Assembly (NCBI RefSeq): GCF_029227915.1
Contig: NC_079879.1
Span: 12,338,001-12,402,000, forward strand
Reading direction: 5' to 3'
DNA: 64,000 nt
Origin: Hydractinia symbiolongicarpus
Taxonomy: Eukaryota > Cnidaria > Hydrozoa > Anthoathecata > Hydractiniidae
In this document: in pieces, positions 38,164-48,747 of the stretch
Layout of the letters: each line of letters starts with the position of its first letter
Position numbering within the stretch: the first letter of the stretch is position 1
The notes under the pieces: model-generated
What the model was told of the DNA's origin: nothing
The model's input: only the letters and a program-made list of their open reading frames with translations
The model's database searches: none
Program-made: the position numbers and the translations under genes

Positions 38164-38952
38164 GTGCTGTTCTGCCCGGATAATGAACATTGGCCTGATT
38201 AAGTACGGCAGCTTGCACCGGTTAAGAACAGGGCAGAAAATACATAATCAGGGCAACATAATCAGGATAGGCCGGCTTATTACTCAAAAAATATTATTTG
38301 GCACTTATAAAAGGGACATATAATCAGGGCAGGCCAGTTTATATACGACAGTGTAATATTATTTCTCATTTATTATAGAACGAACATAATCGGGGCAGGC
38401 CGACTTATGTATGACACAGTCAAATATTATTCGAGACTTATAGAACGAACGTAATCGGGGCCGACCGCTTTTATATCATTCGTCATCACTTCTGACAAGC
38501 GAATAGCCCTGGTGGCAAAGTTGTTGCTCTCAAATGAAACGAAATTTCGCGGCAAATACTAAATTTTGGGATTCGCAAGTTTAATAACTTTTCACCAAAC
38601 TTAATTCCCGCAAAAAGAATAATTTAGGTTCCGTGAAATTTAGTTACTTCAAAGTATATTATGCTGAAATGTATTTACTACAAGATTAGTTTTAAACTGA
38701 GAATTACGTCGAGACTTTTTTCTTCCGCCATCTCTAGTTTTTAGGGGTGTTCTATCTTCCAGAGAACGTTTAATTCACAAAAGTTCGAAGAAAATGCCAA
38801 TCACAGCCTGCCTGGCCAGCCATTATATCAGCGTTCATAATCCGGTCACCACTACATAACCAGTGCAAAAAAAACATAATCGGATCATGTGTACATAATC
38901 CGGCTGTCCCGGTTGTAAACAGGCCGTTTTCGCAATCTGGGCAGAACAGTGC
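38164..38952 (+). mobile_element. TIR element, copy 2 of the 2552-3273 family
   Basis: It is collinear with copy 1 from TGCTGTTCTGCCCGGAT to GGGCAGAACAGTG, with a few small insertions (about 67 bp longer overall, mostly near 38480-38550). Comparing the two gives the element limits. It is not nested here, and flanking sequences differ from copy 1. Confidence 0.8.
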
Positions 38953-41640
38953 GGAGCACCTGAGATGAGAGTCATGTCGTGGCAATTTTATAAGTAAAAA
39001 TTCTGCTATGTTAAATTTTATCGATTCTTCTTTTTGAATAGTTATCATAGCTAAGGAGAATTTTTGTGTGAGATATCATGTATGTTCATATCATAGCTAG
39101 CTAAGATAGCTTAGCTAAAAACACCTTAAAACATGGAAATGCAACGTAAAGCATCATTTTATGCTACCTAGCTAGCTAGTTATCTCTTAACAAAAAGTAG
39201 TAAGTGAATATGTATTTTCACATCTTAAGGTTATATGTTCAACATCGAGACAGTCTAGTTAAAACAGACAGGAGTGGACCTTGGATAAATATCTCAGAGT
39301 CTGGTGTTTGCCTTGGTAGATGTTAAATTAAAAAGAGCCTTTACCTTGGAAACAGATTTTTGTTCTGTGGGCTGTCCAGGGTACTGAATAGCTGAATGGA
39401 CTTGCCTTTATAGACCTTTTTGAATGTTTCGATTTTTCGCGATAGGCCCTTCGGGCTCCAACAACTGCTGAAAAAAGGTCTTTTTCAGCCCATTTTTTCT
39501 ACCGAAACATTTGTCAGGCTTTAAACTAATAAGTGTAGATGGATAACTTCTGATTGACATACATTCATATAAAGTTGTAATGATACCTTCGAGCAAAGAA
39601 ACAGACTAAAAAAGACCTCACTTCACCTAGCACATGCATTTTTTTGCCTGTTACGCAATTGTTAAAGCCAAAAGGGCTTTTACCGCGGAAAATGTAAACA
39701 TTAAAAAAGGTCTGCACCTTGGCATATTTATTTGTCCTAATTGAACAACCAAGTGAAACAATTGCTGTGTATGGTGTGAATAATTTAGATGTTTTGGGGG
39801 CAGAACAAAGGAAAATAAACCTACTGTGGCTTTTGTGTCTTCTTTAAATTACAACATCCGAGTGTTAGTTTTTATTTAAACCGTCTACATGCTAACTGTT
39901 GATCAATTATTTTTATATTGTATGGTCAAGGCACCGAAAAATTACGCAAATTCGTACAACTTTGAATAACTTGCATCCTTCGAGCGTCAGTGATCTTCCA
40001 CATAGCTCGTTCGGAGCTTCAATGTACCATCTTGAATATTTAATATCTTATTTATGCCCCGGGTGAACCTGTTCCGCAATATAACCCAAAGTAGTGGCGA
40101 AAAGTCCAAACCCACTGAAAATTTCGCATGCGGCCCAATGATTTACTCATTGCGTAATTTCTAAATTGCTGGGGCCCTGAAAATTTTTCAAAGATTTAAA
40201 ATCTTTCGGACAGACTGTAACAGCTTATTTTTATCAGAGATACTCATATTATTACTTTATAGATTAAACCAAGGAATAAAAGAGCTGCAAAACTTTTATA
40301 TGGTTATTCTGGTAGAAAAATGAACTGATTACAAGGATTAACATATTACATGACACCATATGTTTGTTTAGCTAGAGAAAATTAGTTAGTAAACTTAATG
40401 TTCTGTTCAGGGGTGCCCAATTTTTCAGTGCCTTGACTATATATAAGAAAAGTCATGTTTTGTTGTGTTAAAATGCATAGCTAAGTTTTCATTTATAGAT
40501 AGTGAAGATTTTTATTTTGCGTTGTCATTAAATTTATCAGTGCATTCCCTCATTTTTAGTTTATATTCTTTCACCCACAAAATAGGCTTGTTTTCATCCA
40601 GCCTAATATTGAAAAAAAAAACAGATATACTGCAAATGTAATTATTCACTCAATTCAGCCACACATCAACCATCACAACGCTAGCAACTGAAACTTCCAC
40701 TTTCTATATATAAATATATATGAACAATCTGCTTGAGTAAAATCCTAATTAAAATTAAAGGGAACCCATGTTATAAAATGATGTTGGACTTATATTACAG
40801 AGTTTAAAAAGTTGGTCAACAAGTCTTTTTTAATTTCTTAAAAGGTTTTTTCGTTCTCTAGATATTCACATTTAAAGAATTTAAAATTTTATTATGCTGC
40901 ATAAATTATGATGTCATATTTAAGTAACAGTAAATTTTGACATTTTCTGTCATCAGTAACTTTAGAACTGTTAAGGCATGTGAATTTAAACTTTATTAAT
41001 ACATGATATTACCAAACTGAATTGATTAACATGAAATGCTTTGCCAAAATGACACTTGTTTGCTTGTCCCAGGACTCTTAATTTTTTGCTGACGACTCCA
41101 TAACTTTGAAAACCTGTACAACTAATTACTATTTTATGGTTCAATAATAGCTAACTTGCCCCAAATTTAACATTTATTTAACAGCCACCAAAAAAAGATA
41201 CGCTATTGAAAAAAAGTTAGAGGTGAATCAAAAAAGAGAATTTGTGAGTTTTTTTCCTTAGAATATATTTTCCATTCTGTCATGTTTATTAAATGTTCTC
41301 CATCGTGTTCACCGCGCACAAATGTAGCGTCTATATTTTTTAAAACTTTTCTGGCTAGAAGTACCACCATACATGTATATATATTTAAGTTGCTGTCTTT
41401 AAAAAAGATTTGTAAATATAAATATGTTGTATACGTTATGTTGTCCAAAGTATGTTTACTTTGTGTTTGTGTGAATAAATTCTTTGCTGTTACTTTTAAA
41501 TTTTAGACACATCAAAAACACATTTAAAAACATCTAAGTTTTTTCAGGGATAACTCATTGCTAAAGATCAATCTGTAACATATAATTATAATGTTTAGAA
41601 TTTTTTTATTTTATAAATCATCAATTTGTTTTTGAAAAAC
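38953..41640. other. Gene-free region
   Basis: A GC-richer hairpin (GGCCCTTCGGGCTCC) lies at 39445-39460, and CTGAAAAAAGG / TCTTTTTCAG at 39468-39488. No exon or known element was recognised. Confidence 0.4.
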
Positions 41641-41647
41641 AAACATT

Positions 41648-41735
41648 CTTAGCTGAACGTCCATTTTCCATGCTAACATGGCTAAGACAGGGTATATTAA
41701 ATTAACTTCTTTTTGTCTGATATAGATTGTATTAG
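41648..41735 (-). mobile_element. SINE 3' fragment, diverged
   Basis: On the minus strand it contains GCCATGTTAGCATGGAAAAT and GGACGTT-like sequence, collinear with the 3' part of the SINE at 41864-42303. The tRNA head is missing. Confidence 0.55.
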
Positions 41736-41863
41736 TCCTAAACTGGAAATTTTTAAATGGTACTTTAGGAGTGGTAAAATTTTAATATTTTTATTTTCTG
41801 TAAAAAAATAAAAATTGAATTTTGACATCTTTAAGACCTGTTCAAATTGAATAGTTTAGTTTT

Positions 41864-42303
41864 GATCATCATCATCATCATTCTCGGCTTAACGTCCGTT
41901 TTCCATGCTAGCATGGGTTGGACGGGGTATATTAATGACCCTCTTCCAATCTGATCTAGATAGATAGATGTGCATATTTTACATGGCTAGCCTCACAAAT
42001 ATCGAGGGATATACCCTGTCCATTATTTCCAGGAGGGGCCATGGCGTAGATGGAGAGTCCTAGAGTATTTATTGCTCATTTTGAGCTACGCAGACCCAAT
42101 TAGAGCCCGCGCTCTACTAGACAACTCCCGGCAACATCCAACGGCCCACACAGTGTGCCATCTTCCCAATTTCCCTCACATGGCTTGGGTTAACCCGGGG
42201 CTATGGTAACATTCACTCGCCCTTGTTGAATCGCCGTCAAGAGGAATCGAACCCCGGTCTCCCGCACAGAGTACGAGAGCTATAACCACTAATCTACGGC
42301 GCC
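41864..42303 (-). mobile_element. tRNA-derived SINE with (GAT)n tail
   Basis: On the minus strand a tRNA-like head starts at 42303 (GGCGCCGTAGATTAGTGG) with a perfect B box GGTTCGATTCC at about 42245. The body runs about 350 bp to ATGCTAGCATGGAAAACGGA, then CGTTAAGCC, and ends in (GAT)n at 41864-41878. That conserved 3' block before a GAT/ATG-type tail is a pattern I recall from other invertebrate SINEs (for example in cephalopods). The frame of a LINE ends 28 bp upstream. Confidence 0.75.
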
Positions 42304-42330
42304 ATAAACTGTGTTAGACTGTGTTAGAGC

Positions 42331-42651
42331 TTAACTCAACTTCCTCTGTATCAAGTCTGTCCTTATAACATCCTGCCTTTCTCTGGTCTTTCTCTGTCTG
42401 CCTCCAAGTCTTTCTCCAAGTCTTTCTCTGTCTGCCTCTGGGCTTTGCCCAGGAACTATCAAGTCTCTACACTTTTTTACCCAATTATCCTCCTCCATTC
42501 TCTCCAAGTGCCCCAGCCAATTCGATCTTCTTATCTGGATAACATCTTTAATTCTATGGATACTTAGCGTGCTTCTTAGCTCATCTGAACTCTTTCTGTC
42601 TCTTAGACTGGCGTTACACATCCACCTAACCATTCTCATATACAACAACAT
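42331..42651 (-). pseudogene. Non-LTR retrotransposon, C-terminal ORF2 fragment
   Basis: The 106-residue frame contains MVRWMCNASLRDRKSSDEL, then RSNWLGHLERMEEDNWVKKC, the hallmark C-terminal region of many LINE reverse transcriptases found across invertebrates. A short internal duplication (RLGERLGG, matching repeated CTCCAAGTCTTTCTC on the plus strand) interrupts the basic segment before DVIRTDLIQRKLS. The reverse transcriptase and endonuclease domains are absent, so this is a 5'-truncated copy. Its stop lies only 28 bp from the SINE head. Confidence 0.7.
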
Positions 42652-42921
42652 TTATCAATACCATGGTCAAAATAAGAATAAGCACCCACAATTTAAAAAA
42701 AAATATTAACTAGTTATGTGCTTAGCTATACATTTATACTTTGATCATTTTCTATTTTTCATTTCATTTAAAGAAATTGCTAATTTAATGGAAATTATTA
42801 CAATTTTACTATGTTTGACTTTCATAAGGCAGAGTAAAAAAACATGGTCATATGTAAATGTTTTATAGTAGTTCGAAATTGACATGCATACCACGATGCT
42901 AATTAAAATCAATATATACAT

Positions 42922-42934
42922 TTTATTACTTTAG
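42922..42934 (+). promoter_or_regulatory. 3' splice site before the ERGIC2 start
   Basis: TTTATTACTTTAG ends at 42934, 26 nt before the ATG at 42961. It fits a trans-spliced leader acceptor or a 5' UTR intron. Confidence 0.5.
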
Positions 42935-42960
42935 TTTAAAAAAAATAATTGGTGGTGAAA

Positions 42961-44196
42961 ATGCAGTCTCTCACAGATGGAATGCGTCAGAGAAAGAATG
43001 TGGTGAAAGCTTTCAAAGAATTGGACGCTTTCCCAAAAGTGCCAGAAAGTTACCAAGAGACGTCAACCAGTGGTGGGACAGTTTCGATCCTAACCTTCCT
43101 ATTCATCGGTGTGCTAGTAGTTTCTGAATTTATGTATTATACAAGTAAAATAACAAATTATACCTACATGGTTGATAAAGATGCTGATCATAAAATACGA
43201 ATCAATATTGACATGACTATTGCCATGGAATGTGACGATATTGGTGCTGATGTTCTGGACGTATCAGGTACAAGCATTGACATAGAGTCACATATTAGAA
43301 TGGAACCTTCATATTTTCGTATGAGTAAAAACCAAAAGCGGTGGTGGGATGCTTTTCGTATGATCAGGCAAACAGAGGAGGGGTATCGGTCAATTAATGA
43401 TGTGACCAGTATGCATCAAGTCTTCGGCAGAGCCTTTGCAACAGCAATGCCAAAGAAAGAAATTAAGGAATTCGAAGGAAAAGATTTTGATGCATGCCAT
43501 ATATATGGAAATGTGGAAGTGAATAAAGTTTCTGGTAACTTCCACATAACAGCAGGTAAATCAATACCACATCCTCGTGGGCATGCCCATCTGAGTTCCC
43601 TGGTATCTGAGTTAAATTACAATTTTTCTCATCGTATTGATTTAATGTCATTTGGAGATCCACACCCTGGTATTATAAACCCTCTTGATGGTGAACTGGA
43701 AATTGCTGAAGATGCATATCATATGTTTCAATATTACATCAAGATAGTACCCACAAACATAAAAGCATTGAGAAAAGATATGAAGGCTAATCAATATTCT
43801 GTAACATATCGGTCCAGACCGATTAGTCACAACAGCGGCTCTCATGGTGTTCCTGGAATTTTTTTCAAGTACGATTTTCATCCTATTTGTGTCAACGTAA
43901 TTGAAAGCTACAGAGATTTTAGTCAGTTCTTAATCCGTTTATGTGGTATAATTGGTGGTGTTTTTGCCACGTCTGGCATGCTTCATTCTTTTATTGGTTC
44001 CTTAACAGAATTTATTATGGAAAACATGAAAAAACGACATAAATCGGGTTACCACACTGGACAAAATAACACATTGAATCCAACTACAACAAAAACTAAT
44101 GCAGCACTATCATCTTCAAGCACACCTCAGCCATTACCTACACCAAGCGTGTCATTAATTCCACCACAACAGATATCTAACACTTCTGGGACATGA
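42961..44196 (+). CDS. ERGIC2: ERGIC2 (Erv41-type ER-Golgi cargo receptor subunit), intronless
   Basis: A single exon of 411 residues spans the whole family: an N-terminal cytosolic segment with KELDAFPKVPESYQETS (about 19-35), a first membrane helix at about 40-60, a luminal domain with GNFHITAGKSIPHPRGHAH and NYNFSHRID, and a second helix at about 323-353 (RLCGIIGGVFATSGMLHS). Family members cycle between the ER and cis-Golgi, work with an ERGIC3/Erv46 partner, and retrieve or sort cargo. An in-frame TTG at 42949 lies upstream, but ATG at 42961 is the sensible start. The Ser/Thr/Pro/Asn-rich C-terminal tail (about 365-411) is longer than in vertebrate proteins (377 residues in human). No intron interrupts the gene, unlike other multi-exon genes here. 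Confidence 0.94.
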   Translation: MQSLTDGMRQRKNVVKAFKELDAFPKVPESYQETSTSGGTVSILTFLFIGVLVVSEFMYYTSKITNYTYMVDKDADHKIRINIDMTIAMECDDIGADVLDVSGTSIDIESHIRMEPSYFRMSKNQKRWWDAFRMIRQTEEGYRSINDVTSMHQVFGRAFATAMPKKEIKEFEGKDFDACHIYGNVEVNKVSGNFHITAGKSIPHPRGHAHLSSLVSELNYNFSHRIDLMSFGDPHPGIINPLDGELEIAEDAYHMFQYYIKIVPTNIKALRKDMKANQYSVTYRSRPISHNSGSHGVPGIFFKYDFHPICVNVIESYRDFSQFLIRLCGIIGGVFATSGMLHSFIGSLTEFIMENMKKRHKSGYHTGQNNTLNPTTTKTNAALSSSSTPQPLPTPSVSLIPPQQISNTSGT

Positions 44197-47095
44197 CATT
44201 TTTGTTTGTCAAATTAGCACATACATTGCTATATGCAACAAAGACATCATTTCATTTATCCAGATACCTAGTGACCTGAACTTTCTGTGTTTTTGTTGTT
44301 CGTGTATGCTTTCCTTCTCGTCAAACTAATGCAGTTTAACCAGCTTTTACTATTTTAGATTTAAATTTTATTTTTGATTGGGGAGGATGGTTGTATTTTT
44401 TCCAATTTTTTATGTCATGCTTGATTGTACATTTACTGCAAAAATATTTATTCAATTTATTCTGTAGTGGTTGTGTATGTGACACCAATGATATTTTTCT
44501 AACTATTTGTAGCGATGTTTTTTCCTATCAAAACAAATTGTATGAGCACATAAGGGTAATTTCAAAAATAAAGTAAAATTTAAGCATGCTTTAGCTTGGA
44601 AAAACAGCATTAGCACTCAACGAACTTTGACCTTAAAGGAGAGGCGAAGGAAAAACTTTTTTGTGGCAGCCACAAAATAAATTGAGGTAGCAAAAATATG
44701 GGAACTTCTTAATCCCAGATTCTAATAAAATAACTATAACAACACAAAATAACTATGTTTTATAAATAAATATCCATATTTCTTCCTAGCAACATTTTTA
44801 CAAAGTTTTTATGGCTGTGTGGGTAAAAAAGAAGCAAGTTTAAGATGTTATTACCAATAAACATTAAAAATAAGACCTTTAACTCAAGAGAACCAAGAAT
44901 ATTTTACATACAATCGTAGTGCCAGCATTTTATAGCCTTCGTTAATACTTGTTTAAGTTTTTGCATCTTTTTTTGCGCATTTAAATTGCGTTTAGCGCAC
45001 GTGTAGTCGGGCGTACGCTTGTATTTAGAGTGTCGACAACACACTTGCCTTTCACCTTTCACAAACAGAACTTTCACAAACACCTTTCGCAAACAAAACA
45101 ACAACAAATAAGACCAAAAGTTGTTGCAAGTAAAGTGTATTTGAAAACAAATTTGTACACAACAAATGCTGAAGTGGCCTCTTATTTATAATAATCAGAT
45201 CCTAAATTCTTTGCATGAAATATTGGTTTATATTTGCCATCTGTCGTACCAAAGTAATTAGGAAACTGTCAACGCTCTGCTGCTTTATTAGTGTTTTTGC
45301 TCACTATCTTTTGGTTTGGGTACACGCAAACATTCATGTATTAGGCATTGATATATTGTTCGACAAACTTCAGGAATAATTTCACTCAGGGTTGTGTCAT
45401 GAATGTTATATCGGAATAAGAATTGCCTGTGTCAAGAGACTGCAACGTTCAGCGAGTGAATAATAAGTAAGTACCTTGTACACGTGTGTGTTTAATTTTA
45501 GATATTACCTAAACGAGGTTGCGTGTAACGGTTATAGAATGTTTAGTTTTATTTGCAATGAATGTGTATAAACACTTCAGAAAATATCATGTAACTAAAA
45601 TTTCTTTTGTCAATGTGTGCATAAATGGGAAAATAAGGTGAATATAATATACGTAAAAAATGAAATGAAGGTCCGATGAAGATAGACAGTATTACTAGAC
45701 GGTATTACTACTACTAAAATCTAACTTAATCACACGAAACAAGACAAACAACAACAACAACAAAACAAACAAGCAAGCGAACAAAATGTAATAAACAAAT
45801 GTAAATAATACAATAAAAAATCATCTATTGATACGTTCACGAAGAGCACGTTTGAAATTTACAAAGCATTTAATAAACAAATGCATATAAAGTATGACAA
45901 AATTAATGAAGAGCATGTTTTATTTAACATGAGCTTTCGGTTCTGACCACAGCCATAATCACATTCATATATTTGTATGTGGAAAAATATATAAAATACT
46001 TTCTACAATTCCTAAGAGAATAAATTAATCAACTGAATAAATACAGATGTGCTGACGTTATTTTCTATTCAAACACTGTTTCTCTTTATGTATAGAAAGA
46101 CTCTCTTCTTTGATCCCAAAATGTAGTTACAACAGGTTCAGATGCAAGAATTGCAGAACTGGTAAGAGATGCAGTGTGACAGGACTAAAGCAAGTGATCC
46201 GCAGCTGCACTATGATGGCGAGTAGCAACCTCTAAAGGTGTTCCGAACACCTTACTTTCAGATGACACACAGCCAAGCATTCAACGTTGGTTTGATTAAA
46301 AAATTGATTAAAAGATTGACTTAAGGGATGATTAACAAATTCACTTTCAAATTCCATGACTGCATGGTTTCTTGAATAACAATTTTGAAAACCAAATTAT
46401 TTGTTATATGAAATATTGTTTTGCTCTAGATTGTCTTAAAGACGTCTATACATTATCCACTCGAAAATTTCAAGAAACATGCCAAAACTAAGATAGATCT
46501 ATGGTTTGTAACATCGGAGTTCTCTTTTAACTTAAATACTGGAATCACTTTAGCATTTTGTAGTTGGCCTGGCAACTGTCCATACTTAAAATAGAGATGC
46601 TTTAATAATGTAGTAAGTAAACTCATCTTACAAAATTTACACTGAGGTCGTCAAGCCCTAGGGTTTTTTGTTGTAATGTTGAGAAAGGACTAGTCGTTTT
46701 TTTGACAGTAAGTTTAGATTCACTTATTAATTTATGGCAGACATCTAAGTAGAAGGCGAAACTTTTGCAGCTAATTCTGGTCCAGCATTGACAAAAAGTC
46801 GTTGGATTTCTTAGCAATTTAATCTTTTTTTGGACTGGGAGTTTGTTTTTAATGTTTGATGCTTCTGAAACAAATTGTTGTCTTTAGTTTTGTCAATTAT
46901 TTTTTAACTGCACTCAAGATTTTTTAGTACTTTCTGTTGGTTTCGCCATTTCATCTACATAATAATTATTTTGCTTGCGTTCTAAGTTTTTCAAAGATAT
47001 TTGTCTTTATACTACGTACGCACCATATCTTCTTAACGGCTGATCAAAACTAACTTCACCTTCCACCCACCCACCCCCCCCCCCCCTCCCTTGGG
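44197..47095. other. ERGIC2 3' UTR and gene-free DNA
   Basis: The likely poly(A) signal AATAAA is at 44567-44572, giving a 3' UTR of about 390 nt. Beyond it I recognise no gene. A short CAACAACAACAAC run lies at about 45750-45762 and a C-rich run at about 47075-47088. Confidence 0.45.
44567..44572 (+). terminator. Polyadenylation signal of ERGIC2
   Basis: AATAAA lies 371 nt past the stop in AT-rich sequence, the first good match downstream. Confidence 0.5.
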
Positions 47096-47100
47096 GAAAA

Positions 47101-47650
47101 TAGGATTGTTGTCGCAGACCTCGGTACAGAAAAAAAAATATGTTGCCGCTGCACAAAGATTTTTGAGAAGAAAACACACAGATTCCTCATCTGGATTCAA
47201 TAGCTTCAAGTACGGAAAATCTATAACCAGCCAAAGAATTGAAGCTTTATGATCCCCCTAGAGGCGTGGCTGTACTAATTGGTGTATTAACTATTTTAAG
47301 GATCTCATTGAAGTAGATAAATATAACAGTGCAAGCCCAATTCAAAAGGAGTGTCTTTTGTTTTGTTTTTATGATGGTTTGAATTCAGACTTAAAAGAGT
47401 TTCAACAGAGTTGGAATGGACATCGAATAAGAGAACAAGCAACGTCACATGCGATTTATCGTCCATCTGGAAGACCAGACGTGTTGTATCATACACCATC
47501 GTTCTCTGATCCTTTAATCCAAACTTCGAACAAAATGTTGATTATAACGATCTCAACCTACTTCAAACAACATTTCAATATGAGACAGTTACTAAGCACA
47601 TTTGTACTGTGGAATTTTTTGAATTGGCTAACATACTTATGGTTCAAAAT
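47101..47650 (+). pseudogene. Integrase-like (rve superfamily) transposase remnant
   Basis: Reading across frames gives, in order, VVADLGTE, AAAQRFLRRKHTDSSSG, NSFKYGKSITSQRIEAL, NYFKDLIEV, IQKECLLFCFYD, then FQQSWNGHRIREQ and SGRPDVLYHTPSF. This order is the C-terminal half of an integrase-core protein family common in cnidarians and fish (a D-x-GTE motif, then the RIE...W...R block, then WN-HRIR and GRPD-LY). Stops and at least one frameshift at an A9 run (about 47131) break it, and the N-terminal half is absent. Which element class it came from is not clear. Confidence 0.6.
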
Positions 47651-48747
47651 AGTTTAGTTCCAGCAAAGAATGCAGAAGAAGCGCTATGCTTGCATGAAAC
47701 ATTATTGAGATTAATAGATGCGGTATAGATTCAATGTTATTTTTTATTGCATTTTGTCCTTATCATTAAAAGTTTCATCTCATCCCGCGTTAAGCCCCAA
47801 AACGATTCGTTTATTTTTTCTCATTTCTTTGCGTTAGCATGGTCTATCAACTTTCGTAGCGAAGTGTAGTGCACTTTCAGCCCAAGGCTTGATTTGACAA
47901 AGTAGCAAAAGAAAAGCGACGAGAGCGAATTGATCCAGAATTACGCAGGAAGAAAAATGGGCAGGACCACGAATTTACAATCGTCAAAGTTATGTAACCT
48001 CGACCTCTTGACCTTTATGCGTCTGTTTGACCTATCCTTGTTAAAATCTGTAACACATCTGTTGATCTAGCTTCGCACAGAAAATTTTTACCCCACTTGT
48101 ACTAAACTCGACTTTTCTGTCACATGAGGAAAGATGGCAAATTCCCTGCATATTATAAATATCGAAATTTCTGATTTGAACCAGCTTCCTAGCTTATTAA
48201 TTCATATAAAATAAGTACAACAGTGGCAACTACTTCTTAGACAGCTTTTTTAATCTTCGAGAGTAACAGAACAATAAAAGAAAATCAATTTGCTGATCAT
48301 TATTTTTTTCTTTCTTTACTTCACGTGCACAAAAAAAATTCCAACATACTTTAATTGTAGAAACTTCTGCGAGAAATGTTTTGGATAAACGTTTGCAAAT
48401 AAAAAAGTTAAAAACATTTCGCTATATAAATTTATATTTTCGATTGGGGAAAAACACATTATTCTACTTCTCAATGTATCTGCGCAGAAATTCGAAAAAT
48501 CTTCGCCGATGACGAAATTGAAATTTTTTTGCGAAAGACTAAAATTGGCGAAAGTTTCTTTTGCGAAAGTTTCTATTATCATCAATCAAGTTATGCACAC
48601 TCATAGTCTTAAGAATTGTTTGAAAGATGCAGTTTTCTATATAAAAGTGTTATGTCAAAAAAAGGAGAAAAAATGAATAAAAAATGCATAATCAGCAAGT
48701 TTATGATCAACAAAATATAAAATGAAAGATCCTTGAAAAAAAAGATA
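47651..48747. other. Gene-free spacer
   Basis: A patch at 48360-48580 contains several GCGAAAG / TTCGCC motifs, similar to 33100-33300 and 33690-33740, suggesting another short repeat family. No coding sequence is recognised. Confidence 0.35.

Noticed and set aside
42245-42303. Functional tRNA gene on the minus strand
   Set aside because: The A box deviates and the unit continues into a 350 bp body with a (GAT)n tail, so it is a SINE head.
46125-46190. Cysteine-containing peptide RCKNCRTGKRCSVTG
   Set aside because: No signal peptide, splice sites or continuation; at most a worn transposon piece.
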